NCBI GenBank assembly: GCA_016081115.2
Contig: CM071931.1
Location: 24,156,317-24,220,316, forward strand
Length of the DNA: 64,000 bases
Direction: 5' to 3'
Source: Rehmannia glutinosa
Taxonomy: Eukaryota; Streptophyta; Magnoliopsida; Lamiales; Orobanchaceae
Of the stretch, positions 36,385-47,181 are shown in pieces. The position numbers and the translations under genes are program-made. The notes under the pieces were generated by a model, which did not search any database, was not told the DNA's origin, and worked only from the letters and a program-made list of their open reading frames with translations. Position 1 is the first letter of the stretch. Each line of letters opens with the position of its first letter.

Positions 36385-37884
36385 TGTAGGTCCCAAGGGT
36401 GTAAGTGTAAGGTTTAGAAGGGGGTTGAATAAACCTTACCCAATTTTCGATTTAGTCCTTTTAAATATACAGAGTTGATTCTTCACAAATGTGTCCTTGA
36501 TGGACAATCGATTTAGTCAATCAAGAGAATTAGTCTCTCAAATGCACTAACCGAGCCGTTGATGGAATAACTCAGTTGTTGACTCTAAATTGACTCAATT
36601 GTGGTTTTGTTTTCATTGGAAGACTTAACACCCTTAAGTTTGATTAAGTAAGAATTTAGTCTTGGGTTTAGTACTTGTATTATCAAATGGATAGCAAATT
36701 TATCAAAGATATATAAGCGATTAAAAATGCAGAATTAAAATGCTTTGAAATGTAAATGACACAAAGTGAAATTTTTATAGAGGTTCAAGATGGGGTAATT
36801 CTTCTACTCTCTCTTCTCCAACTCCCGGAGGAATCCACTAGGTAATGATCGACACAAAGTGGTAAGTCCGGATACAAGTCTTGATCACACAGCTAACTTG
36901 ATCCTTTGGGACTCGATCTGAGATGCCTTGACCACTCACCGCTTCTCGACGACTCGGCTTCTTCACAGGCAGGTGCCTTGCTACTACAGATCACTTGCTC
37001 AAGCTCTTTGGATTTGATCACGAAGCCCTCCAAAAGCTTAAGACTTGGTTCGACCTTGAACCTTCCTACAATCCTTCGTGGAATGTAGACCCTTTTCTTC
37101 AAAAGTTTCCTCTTCAACGATTGAAGTTCTCTTTCCTTCACAAAGTTAGTGTTGGATTGATGTACTTCGTAATGTAGGCTTGAGGATTAATCTTGAATGA
37201 TTTGAGAGTATTTCTCGTTATAATTTTAATTGATTTCTTGAATGTTCGTGGTTCAGGTAACCTTCTCTCGTAGTCATTCCTCGGCCTTTTATAGTGATCT
37301 TTCAAAAATTTGCCCGTTGAAGAGATAGGCTTATTTTTGAAAGTCACTTGCGCAGTCGTTGGCTTGTCTTGTTGTAGTCCTTGGAATTGCCATTTCCTCG
37401 TATGAATTATTCTTTCACCTTTTCAGAGTCCTCCGAGAAAGGTGGTATGGAGATATTACTTGTTTAAGTAAATCTCTTGATTTCTCTGACGGATCTTTTA
37501 CGATTATCTCGACTTGATCGCGTTTCCTTGCTTTTCCCGGGTGACTTAGAGTCGACTTCCAATCATTGGATGACTCTTCTTCGTCACTTCAACTTGAGAC
37601 TTGGCTTTTCTCGAGTTGACTTGACGATACTCCACTTAGTCGTATCTCACCGCTTCTTCATAGAGTTCCCGTCTACTCTTCTTTGCCATACTCACTGTCT
37701 CACAAACAGAGTCTTCCTTCCAATCTTCGATTTGTCTTCTTGCATGTTAGGGCGTAGGGGACTTAACTCGGCTTGGCCTCTCTAATTGTTACAATGCATT
37801 TTACAAAGAAGAATTGGGGTGCCAACTTTCTATTCTAAGTTTTACATGGCATTCATCAAAATCTAAACAATAAAATTCCTAACA
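36385..37884 (-). repeat. 5' LTR of SIRE-like element 2
   Basis: 1500 bp, from TGTTAGG at 37884 to GACCTACA at 36385 on the minus strand. It has the same promoter motif (near 36770-36780). It is shorter than its partner mainly through one deletion near 37425. High similarity between the two LTRs shows the insertion is fairly recent. Confidence 0.92.
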
Positions 37885-39186
37885 CCAGGTTCTGATTTAA
37901 AGGTTGATCTGTACATCACCTCAAAAATACATGTGTGGAAAAAGAATTATGGTTCTTTAAGTTTGATGCTATCAAAGTCTGGATTTGGTTGGAATGACAC
38001 GGCAAATACCATAACTGTTAGAGACGACGAAGTTTGGAATGCCTATGTCAAAGTAAGTCTCTCACCACAATACGAAATAATGTTGCATTCTTAATCATTT
38101 TCCTTATATTTTCTATGTAATTTAATCTTGATGTTTCTTATTTCGTAAACCCAGATTGACGGGAATGCAAAAACTATGCGTTATAAAAGTTGGCCTTATT
38201 ACAAGGACTGCGTGATATTTTTGGGAGGGACCGCACAACAGGAGAGTCCGCTGAAGGTTTTGTGGATGTTGTCCAAGGTGTTCTAAATGGAGGAGAAACA
38301 CAACCAACAAGAGTTGAAACTTCACGAGTACGGGAACAAGTGCCTCCACGTACCCCAGATTTGCAACCTATGTCTAAAGTAGTGGGAATCAAAAGTGTAA
38401 AGGTTCGAAAAAGAGAAAAATGAAGGATACCGAAGATGATCATTTTTTAGACCTGATCTCAAATATGTTTGAGAAGGCAGAGGCACATATAGGAGAATTA
38501 GCTAGTCGGATTGGTGCAGAAATTGATAATAAAATGTCTAGGAAGGCTGTATTTGAGGCTTTGAGTGGAATTGACTTCTTAGCCATGGAAGACAAGATGA
38601 TGGTTGCAAAACAATTGTTCAACAATGAAAAGGACCTTGATCTTTTCTTCAGTCTTGACGACAACATGAAGGTTGTGATGGTTAAGATGATACGGGATGG
38701 ACGAATTTGATAATTTATCCCATTCCGTATATTATTTTGAGTGGAGCGAGTTTTAGACCCACCATTTTGGCACTATAGTTTCTAAAGGCTGACTGTTTAT
38801 TGTAACAGTATATTGGGAAGCAACTTATGTTATGGTTGATCCGTATAAACCTGCTTATTATGCCTATGTTTGAATTTTGTGAAGTAGGCGTGTCTACTTT
38901 GTTTTGGAATGAATATTGCATTTTGTGACATTTCCATGTGCTCTCGATGTACGTGTTGTAATGCATGACAAATCATTTGATTTAATATTGTGCACATTAG
39001 GTTGTTGGTTTATTAATTGCTTATATAGTAGCTTATTTATGAGCTTATATGGTGGCTTATTTACTTTCTTATATGATGGCGTTTGTAATATACATTGATG
39101 TTTCTTCGGCTTATTTAACTTACATGGTTTTGTCAGTTGAATTAATGCATGCCTCATGAATAGAAATATAGCACCATTCATTACAA

Positions 39187-39811
39187 ATGGCACCTAATAA
39201 GGATCGGACACGGGAAGAAGCGGCAAATTGTTACGATATATTTTTCCAACTTTGTGAAGGCCGTAATGACTTGATGCGAATGGAAGTGTTCAACAACATC
39301 ATAGTCCAACTACGGGCTGAATTGAGTCGGATTTTTGGCTCAACTTTTACGAAAAACAAAAGTGAAAGAGATGATCCTCCAACTTCGACGGGATTTCATG
39401 GCTTTTTATGAATTCACTAAGCTACCAGGAGTCAATTACAATGAACAAACGAATCGTGTGACTATCAACCAAGAATACAGGGAAAGACTTCGAGTATCAA
39501 TATTTTGACATCTATTTAATTGCATTTTATCGTCAATGTAATCTTTTTAATATATTTTAGGCAAGGTAAAATTTTGACAAATGATTACATTTTTAACATT
39601 GCAGGAGATCGGTACTCTACGCATTTACGGACATGGAGGGTTCTATAATTTTGCTACATGTGTAGATGTATTTGTCACTCGTTCTGCTACACAATATCTG
39701 GATGAAGATGATACAGATGACGTGTTGTACGAGGGAACTTTACCGGATGTCGCTGATGTTCATAGCGGACCGGATGTGGATTCTGCAGATGACTCAAATG
39801 ACAATTATTAA
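39187..39811 (+). pseudogene. Small third gene of the Harbinger block, unknown function
   Basis: Exon 1 opens at 39187 (MAPNKDRTREEAANCYDIFF). After a shift near 39375 it continues as LQLRRDFMAFYEFTKLPGVN and RVTINQEYRERL to about 39500. A second exon after a likely acceptor at 39604 runs EIGTLRIYGHGGFYNFATCVDV and ends in an acidic tail (DEDDTDD, SADDSNDNY) at 39811. No known domain is recognised. Its place between two Myb/SANT-like genes suggests it belongs to the transposon or was captured by it. The single frame break may be a sequence error. Confidence 0.5.
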
Positions 39812-40379
39812 TATTATTCATATTGATAAATGTATTAAATGTATGAAGTACTTCAGACTGCCTATGTTTCAGTCGTTTTGTTTAGTGAGCAAGTGGAACA
39901 TCTATATATGTACTAATGGATGACAATGTTATTTGAATAATGTTTGACACTTATTGGTGGTAATATGATGAAGCTATCTTGTTTGAAATTTGTCTTACAA
40001 GATTAACGTGATTAAAGAAACCAAGCAAGTTATGTTTCATTAAGTTTGTTAAAAACTCAATAGACGAATCAAATTCTTTACCAACAGGTTACGACATAAT
40101 ATTTATAATAGTTCGAAACTTCATTAAAAACACCATTACTTAAACATGATCAAACATAATTCAAAACAGTTGAAACAGACCTAAACATACATAAACCAAC
40201 ACAATAAAAAATAACATACCACTACTTAAACCCACACACTTAACAAACATAGATGGAAATAAAGCAAACATTACACGTCACTTGACTGGAATTCATTCAT
40301 AAAGTCGACACACACAAATACGATACTAGAGTAACCAACATAGGCATCGATATGACATTATCAAGCGGGCTTGCAAGAG

Positions 40380-41255
40380 GAACCTTTTGAATCTACACTT
40401 TTCGAAGGTGATGGCATATAACGACGTGGGGGACGTAGGTATCGCACTGGACTTGGCTGAGCTGAAGGTCCGGGAGAAGACTTACCATGCTCGGGAGGCA
40501 AAGGTTGATTAACAGATCCCTCTGATGCCGATCGAAAGTAGGTCCAAATTGTCCCAAATAGGTCCAAAAACATTTATCAGCATCATCCCTAGACGAAGAA
40601 ATGTTGATGACAGAAGGTTGATTTGCATTAGGGTTTGGCAAACCTTGCATGTTACCAATGTCATTAGTTTCGTTATCTGACGAAATTTCTATCACTTCCG
40701 TAGGTGGGCGTGGAACATTATCCTCCAAAGAACCGAACAGTGCACGTAACTCAAGCCACTTAGGATCCCCAAATCTTTGGTAGGCAATGCCAAATTCTTT
40801 AGTCTGCAAATAAGAGAATCTTTGTCAAACAATTGAAATACATGCTACAAATTTTCGTGCTAAAATATAAATAGATCAAACGGAAAGATGAGATACATAC
40901 CTGAAAAATTTCATCCCACACAGCATCAGACGCCGTCACTCGATTAGTAGCTGGATAATCTGGATAATAACTAACACCATGTTTTCTACACACCCAATAA
41001 AAGACTCGGTACCTTTTTTTTAAGCAACTGTAGGTGGCCCATGCAATATTCGAAGGTGAAATCCTTGTTGAATTCCTTGTTCACAACATCCCTATCAATG
41101 AGAACTGCATGTGCATTAAATCTTGAAGGGTTAAAATTTCCTATAGTTTGTTGATCCAACAACACATGACACATCAATGAAAAGTGCATCTTGAGGTGCA
41201 ACCCAATCAAGATCATAAAAGTAATCTTCTTGCCTTGCAAGGTACCATGGAGCCA
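40380..41255 (-). pseudogene. Second Myb/SANT-like gene, antisense, with frameshifts
   Basis: On the minus strand, exon 1 (41255-40901) starts MAPWYLARQEDYFYDLDWV. After a shift near 41170 it reads GNFNPSRFNAHAVLIDRDVV, FTFEYCMGHLQLLKK, then YRVFYWVCRKHGVSYYPDYP and ASDAVWDEIFQ. A GT-AG intron (40900-40804) leads to exon 2 (40803 to about 40380), TKEFGIAYQRFGDPKWLELR followed by a Pro/Ser-rich tail. The spacing of Leu-Lys-Tyr, Trp and DAVWDE motifs resembles the Myb/SANT-like domain of Harbinger partner proteins. The second shift lies in an A-run near 41012 and could be an artefact. Confidence 0.65.
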
Positions 41256-42824
41256 TTTTAGTGATATACCAATTTTTACAAGTATAGAGTTCGATAGCAT
41301 TAACTTGTGAATTGATAAAAATGGTGTAGTAAGCTCTGTAATATTTATAGGACAATTTGTTTAACTAAAGCTGAGTCTTGAAATGATTATAGAAGCACTT
41401 ATATTCAACATATGAAATGAGTAACACAAAGGAATATATTCCCCCTAAAGATTTAGTAGGTTTGGGTATAATATATTCAACATATGAAATGAGTAACACA
41501 AATGAGTAGATTTAGTACGTTAATTTTGTCCTCGCACCATTTGAAGAAACCACAGTTATTGGGCTGCATTAAGTCGGAATAAAAAATAATTAAGCAAATT
41601 ATAAATTCAATTAAGGCAAAATGTTAGAGACCAAAACTCACCCCCCCCCCTAACAGGACAAGACATAAATGTCTTCTGGGGTTGGCTTTTGTCCACGATG
41701 TTTGAACGTTCAGAATGAACCCACAATGACATCAAAGTTCTCCATCTCCACTACAATTCCTACACCTAAATGACCCAGTACTACCAGTTGAAAATGGTGT
41801 ACTGTTGCTTGAGCTCATTCTAAATAGCAATAGGTTGGTAAAACACCCACCAATATTTGATTCAAAATATTGTAAACAGGTACATTTTTAACAATTTCAG
41901 CCAATAAAATATAACCATGACAGATTATTGTTATAGAACCATATGCACCCACACAATTTACTAACAATGTCCATGAATTAAAAAATTATTCAAATTAACA
42001 TAAATTAATCAACCTAAATGCAGCAGGTCAACGCGCACAATTTATTCCCAAGATTGAAGACATGAACCCTAAAACAGATTTTTAAAACACAAAATTCAAA
42101 TGTAATTGAGGGACTGTAATATAAATACTATAATGTTTCAGTAATTCAATATTAACTAGGGTAAGAGGGTGTTCAAGTGTATGAATCGAACGAAACGTTA
42201 ATTAAAAATTCATAAACTCATTCCAAAAATACATGCAAGAATTTTTAAACATGAACCCTAGTACACATTCCGAATTCACAAACTTCCATTGGAATTGAGT
42301 GTATGGTAATGTTAATTGTCCAATAGATACGTACACATAAGTTTACAAAGAATGGTATGAATACAACTAGGGCAAAGAATGAAAACTGAAATATTTTCTG
42401 GGACAATACCTTGTTATACATGAATTCAATAATTGAGAAGAAGAAGGAGACTTACCTCAAACATGAAAATGTATTTCGCCGTCAAACAAAATGAACGATG
42501 CAGAAAGTCTGCTCAACGTCGACCGATTCTCGGAATTCCGATTGAGCCCTATGCGTAACCAAAATGAGTGGAAATGGGGGAAAGGCTTAGGTTGCTTCTA
42601 TGTAAGTAAAAATTCACATTCAGTTATCTTTAAGGTATTTGATATTTTATCTTTCTATCCTGACTAATCAACAATTGCAAACAAAAAAAAATTATCCAAC
42701 TAATAAATGTAAATGTCAATCCTAAACCACAAACATAGTATTAAACCCAAAATCTTCCAAGTGAACGGTACAATATTATATAATCCTAATAAATAGTCCA
42801 ATCCCATCAACAAAGGCAAACGAG
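41256..42824. other. Right-hand non-coding part of the Harbinger block
   Basis: No reading frame of note. A run of about ten C residues stands near 41641-41650. At 42790-42824 the minus strand reads TTGATGGGATTGGAC, resembling PIF/Harbinger terminal repeats, so the right end of the transposon is probably at or just before 42824. The rest may be promoter and leader of the antisense Myb/SANT-like gene. Confidence 0.45.
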
Positions 42825-43122
42825 TAGTTAGTATTTCTTAAAACAAGTCAATCTTGATAATGTGGGATATTATACGAGAATGATCCCATTTATTGTGGTT
42901 ATTAGGTGCGGGTATAGTGCAAGTACAAATACCCGATAACCAATTTAGTCACTTACCTCCCGATTATATATATATATATATATTACAATAATATAACATA
43001 ATATTATATTATGTTTTATTCTTAAAAATTGAATATATTCTCAAAATTATTATCGATTAGAAATTTCTTTACTAAAATCCTAAATATATTTCTAGTGGCA
43101 CGAGTATATCATATGCATATAT
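42825..43122. repeat. Right copy of the 296-bp direct repeat
   Basis: Same orientation as 13782-14077, with the same order of landmarks (AACCAATTTAGTCACTTACC, TA-rich run, GCACGAGTATATCATATGC). Flanking sequences on both sides differ from those of the left copy. Confidence 0.85.
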
Positions 43123-43261
43123 ATAAAAATTGATAAGATAGATCTTTAATATTATAAAATTAGTATTCTCCAAAGCAATATAGTTTATTTTAATTTTTAA
43201 AGTTTGTAGTAATACTTTTCTAGAGAAAAATATAAAATTGAAATCTACTTATCTCCCCACC

Positions 43262-43455
43262 TTCGACATAGCTTAATTTGTATATTGTTTATGTTTTATA
43301 CAAATCTATATATACGAGAATGATCTCGCCCCCACCGTTGGTACTACTTAACGTATTTGTTGTTTATGTTATATATAAAATTTATGTATACGCAGATGAT
43401 CTTTTGCCCATCATCAATACACTTTAATGTGCCCAGTGTTTATGTTATATTTCAA

Positions 43456-43495
<40 letters not shown>

Positions 43496-43530
43496 ATATA
43501 ATCTCATGTGCACATTTGACATAACTCATC
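43262..43530. repeat. Three degenerate tandem units and a (TA)n microsatellite
   Basis: A unit of roughly 80-100 bp recurs three times, each with TGTTTATGTT followed by ATAT-rich DNA and a GATGATC/GAATGATCTC-like string. The last unit contains an uninterrupted (TA) run of about 17 repeats at 43458-43492. No gene. Confidence 0.6.
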
Positions 43531-44175
43531 CTTGTTGATGATGTGGTATTTTGTAGTGGGTGATAACCATCATTGCAGGCTAGTAAGTATTAAGACCAAC
43601 TCCAACAAGGAGTTAAAATGGCGTCCAGCGCCAAATCGATTCCTCCAGCAGTGCGCCAAACTTAGCTCTATTTTGAAGAAATCTACAGTCTGCGCCAAAA
43701 TTCCAAATATTTCTTTTTATTTATTTTTTGTTTTTCATTAATTAAATAAAATTTGGTGTATTTATATATGCAATATAATGTTATTTATTATCCTAATTAT
43801 ATATTTAATTTTTGGAAATAATTTTAATAAAATTTAATTATTTAAATTTATAATCTTTCTTTTAATATAAATTATAAAAATATAAAATTCAATTAATATA
43901 TGTAATTTTATTTGTAAATTAACAAAAATCAAAATTAAATGAATAAAATAAAGAATATTATGGAATATTCTTTATTTTAATTTTGTGTTATTTCATTAAA
44001 TTTTATATATTGTTTGAATTTGATTAATTTTGAAAATAAAAAACTTAATAAATATGATATTATATAAAATATGTAATATGTTATCAATTGTAAAGTGATA
44101 AAAATTAATATTACAACAACAACAAACTAAGCCTTAATCCCACTACGTGGGGTCGGCTATACGGATCATATCGCG

Positions 44176-45583
44176 CTATCGTTTATGGTCATATGCCATA
44201 TTTTTATTTATTTCTAGGTATAACATGTCTTGTTTAATAGCTTCTTTCCAAGTCATTTTAGGCATACATCTGCCTCTTTTGATTTGTGTGCGTGATTCTC
44301 TACCTTCTAAACGTCGCACAAGTGCATTTAAAGGTCTCCTATAAACATGTCCAAACCATCTTAATCGTGTTTCTCTAATTTTCTCATCTATTGGTGCTAC
44401 TCCCACTTTGTTTCTAATGTGTTCATTTCTTATTCTATCTAATATAGTGTGTCCGCACATCCATCTTAGCATTCTCATCTCTGCTACCCTCATTTTTTGT
44501 TCGTGTTCATATTTAGTCGCCCAACATTCTGCTCCATAAAGTATTGCGGGCCTTATGGCCGTTTTATAAAATTTTCCTTTCAATTTTAATGGTATTTTAC
44601 GGTCACAAAGGATAGAAGATGCACTCCTCCATTTATTCCAACCCGCCTGGATCCTATGTGTGACATCTTTATTGATTTCTCCGTTCTCTTCAATTATAGA
44701 ACCTAAGTATTTAAAACTCTTTGTTATACTCACTTCATGTCTATCAATTTTAACCTTCGTCTCATTGTTCCTGTTGTTTTTACTAAAGTGGCATTCCATG
44801 TATTCTGTTTTAGCCCTACTTATAGTAAAACCTTTTGATTCGAGTGCTTCTCTCCAAACATCCAATTTTGCATTTACTCTTTCCCTTGTTTCATCAATTA
44901 AAACTATATCGTCCGCAAATAGCATACATTCAGGGATGGATTTTTGTAAGTGTTTAGTGATTTCATCAATTATTAGGATAAAAAGGTAAGGGCTTAGAGC
45001 GGATCCCCGATGCAAACCTATAATGTTTGGGAATTCACTAGATATTCCCTGTTGGGTGTCCTGATACATGTTGTTATATCATCATACATATCTTTTATGG
45101 CATCTATGTAAGCTATTTTTATTCCTCTTTTTCCAATACGCGCCACATTATATCTCGGTTGACTCTATCGTATGCCTTTTCAAGATCAATAAAAACCATA
45201 TGTAAATCTTGTTTTCTCTTGTTATATTGTTCACATAATCGTCTAATTAAGTGTATAGCTTCAATTGTGGATCTTCCTGGCATGAAGCCAAATTGATTAT
45301 CTAATATACTAGTTTCATTTCTTATTCTTGCTTCTATAACTCTTTCCCATAGTTTCATTGTATGACTTATTAATTTAATTCCCCTGTAATTTGCACAATT
45401 TTGTATATCCCCTTTGTTTTTATATATAGGTATCAATATATTTTTTCTCCATTGATTAGGCATTTTCGTAGTTTTTAGGATAACATTATATAATTTAGTA
45501 AGCCATGCAATTCCAACTCCACCTAGACATTTCCATGCTTCAATTGGTATATCATCTAGGCCAACTGCTTTGCCAGTTTTCAT
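44176..45583 (-). pseudogene. LINE reverse transcriptase with C-terminal region
   Basis: The first part (45583-45119) has the RT fingers and palm: KTGKAVGLDDIPIEAWK, NYRGIKLISHTMKLWE, QFGFMPGRSTIEAI and VFIDLEKAYDRV with a catalytic Asp. After a break around 45119-45069 the second part continues with GLHRGSALSPYLF, the FADD active site (CMLFADDIVLI) and the RTE C-terminus (YGAECWATK, MRMLRWMCGHT, LRWFGHVYRR). Upstream RT-leading sequence is visible to about 45886. It would copy the element's RNA at the nicked target. Confidence 0.9.
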
Positions 45584-46182
45584 TTTATTTAGTGCTTTTT
45601 CTGTTTCATGAAGTTGAATCCTACGATAAAAGGTACGGTTTTTATTCGATTGATTGGCCTAGTTCCCTAATGTGACTTCATTCCTCTTTGGTTCGTTAAA
45701 AAGATTATTGAAATACCTCTTCCATCGATCTTTTATGTCCTCGTCTTTCACTAAAATATTATCATTCTCATCTTTTATGCATTTAATTTGGGTTAGATCT
45801 CTTGTTTGTTTTTCTCTAAATTTTGCTATTTTATATATATCTTTCTCTCCTTCCTTAGTATCTAGTTTTTTTATAGAAATCTTCATATGCTTTGGTTTTG
45901 CTTCATATATTGCTCTTCTTACTTCTTTTGGCGTCTTTATATCTTTTAAGATTTTCTTCGTTTTTACAGGAATATAATACTTTGTAACTAGTTCGTTTTT
46001 CCTTTACCTTCTCTTGGATTTCTTGATTCCACCACCATGACTCTTTATTCTATTTATTACCATTTGACACCCCTAATGTTTCTTTTGCGATCTTTTTCAT
46101 TTGAGAAGTTACATAGTTCCATGTATCATCGGCTTTGTCTTCCACTTTCCAATCAATGGTTTCTACTAGAAATTTGAAAAAA

Positions 46183-47181
46183 CTATCTCTTTTTTTCTTT
46201 ATTCTTTAAGTTCCACCACTTAATTCTCGGTATGTTAATTTTCTTTCTCTTTAAGTGTATGTTAATAAGTTTGATATCCAAAACTAGTAGTCTATGTTGG
46301 GTGGTGAGGCTTTCTCCAGGTAATACTTTGCAATCTTTGCATATTTTTCTATCACTTTTTCTGGTTAGGAAGTAGTCAATTTGTGATTTGTTAGGACCAC
46401 TTTTAAATGTAATTAAATGTTCATCTCTCTTCTTAAAGAAGGTATTACCTATAATGAAATCATAAGCAATCGCAAAGTCTAGGATGGTTCTACCCTCATT
46501 GTTACGCGAGCTAAAGCCATATCCTCCATGGACCCTTTCATAATCTTCATTGTTCTTCCCCACATGTCCATTTAAGTTTCCACCTATGATGACTTTTTCA
46601 TTTTGAGGGATTGATTGCACTAGAGTTTCTAAATCTTCCCAAAATTTAGCCTTAGTAGCATCATCTAATCCTACTTGAGGTGCATATACACTAACAATAT
46701 TTATAAGTTCGTTACCTACTACAATTTTAAGGGCTATGATTCTATCTCCTTTTCTAGTTACTCCTACTACTTGATCTATGAAGAGAGGATCTACAATGAC
46801 ACCCACCCCATTCCTAGTTCTATCCTTTCCACTATACCAAAGCTTATAACATGTAGTATCTAGTGTCTTAGCTTTCTCGCCTACCCTTTTAGTCTCTTGG
46901 ATACACATAATATCTATGTTTCGTCTTTTCATAATATCTACTAGCTCTATAGTTTTACCTGTCAGAGTACCTATGTTCCAACTGTCAATTCTATACTTTC
47001 TAATTTTCTTGTTACCATTTGTGTTTCTCTTATTAGTGTGTGAGGGCTCTTGTGTATTTTTCACTACACCCAAGCCCTTATGGAGGTGTAGCGGTTCTTG
47101 CCGAGACACCGCAGTCGGACCCTGCGGCGCACTCCTTACGGGGAGCATCCTAGCCTTATCACGATGTCTTATATGATCCAT
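46183..47181 (-). CDS. LINE AP-type endonuclease with a changed catalytic motif
   Basis: A 332-residue open frame on the minus strand. Motifs in order: SWNIGTLTGK, MCIQETKRVGEK, NGVGVIVDP, VSVYAPQVGLDD, VIIGGNLNGHVG, DFAIAYDFIIGNTFF, FKSGPNKSQIDYFLTR and LTTQHRLLVLD. These follow the exonuclease-endonuclease-phosphatase fold. The normal family motif is GGDLNGHVG; here the codon at 46576-46578 (minus AAC) gives Asn for the catalytic Asp, so nicking should be lost. The frame starts at the Met at 47181 near the element's 5' end; it is the N-terminal part of the single LINE ORF, with frame breaks downstream. Confidence 0.88.
   Translation of the reverse strand: MDHIRHRDKARMLPVRSAPQGPTAVSRQEPLHLHKGLGVVKNTQEPSHTNKRNTNGNKKIRKYRIDSWNIGTLTGKTIELVDIMKRRNIDIMCIQETKRVGEKAKTLDTTCYKLWYSGKDRTRNGVGVIVDPLFIDQVVGVTRKGDRIIALKIVVGNELINIVSVYAPQVGLDDATKAKFWEDLETLVQSIPQNEKVIIGGNLNGHVGKNNEDYERVHGGYGFSSRNNEGRTILDFAIAYDFIIGNTFFKKRDEHLITFKSGPNKSQIDYFLTRKSDRKICKDCKVLPGESLTTQHRLLVLDIKLINIHLKRKKINIPRIKWWNLKNKEKKR

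Larger units (their letters stand above)
24154..37884 (-). mobile_element. Complete SIRE/Maximus-type copia element 2 (13.7 kb) with env-like region
   Basis: LTRs at 24154-25712 and 36385-37884 enclose, on the minus strand, a primer-binding site, gag, pol (protease, integrase, RT, RNase H), a spacer and a 4-kb env-like region, followed by a polypurine tract. That layout and the large size are characteristic of the SIRE lineage. The repeat CCAG flanks it (24150-24153 and 37885-37888). It splits the Myb/SANT-like gene, and removal restores that gene. All coding parts are broken. Confidence 0.92.
23955..38710 (+). pseudogene. Myb/SANT-like gene of the Harbinger element, split by a SIRE-like insertion
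   Basis: The frame starts at 23955 (MESSMSVDKCGQTRK) and carries the first part of a Myb/SANT-like domain (WSSQNEQVLLHALKEIV...GYQAILEK). It stops at 24153, where the SIRE-like element is inserted, and continues at 37885 with KIHVWKKNYGSLSLML, SGFGWND and DDEVWNAYVK (exon end 38052). It resumes at 38155 (IDGNAKTMRYKSWPYYKD) and ends with a helical tail at 38710. A stop (24018-24020) and two one-base homopolymer shifts (near 38218 and 38418) break it. In Harbinger elements this protein binds transposon DNA and helps import the transposase into the nucleus. Confidence 0.85.
14078..42824 (+). mobile_element. PIF/Harbinger-type DNA transposon, broken by two LTR retrotransposons
   Basis: Once the insertions at 16024-23310 and 24154-37884 are taken out, about 7.7 kb remains. 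It codes for a PIF/Harbinger transposase (exons from 14993), a Myb/SANT-like gene (23955-38710), a third small gene (39187-39811) and a second Myb/SANT-like gene on the minus strand (40380-41255). Autonomous plant PIF/Harbinger elements carry a transposase and a Myb/SANT-like partner. Near the right edge the minus strand reads GTTGATGGGATTGG, similar to PIF/Harbinger terminal repeats. A matching left terminus was not found, so the exact limits are uncertain. Confidence 0.6.

Noticed and set aside
13782..43122. Reading the 296-bp direct repeats as LTRs of one giant element
   Set aside because: They lack TG...CA ends, primer site and polypurine tract, and the DNA between them is a Harbinger-type transposon with separately bounded insertions.
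43440..43500. TA microsatellite as a possible replication origin or matrix attachment region
   Set aside because: Simple TA repeats are common in plant intergenic DNA and nothing else points to such a role.
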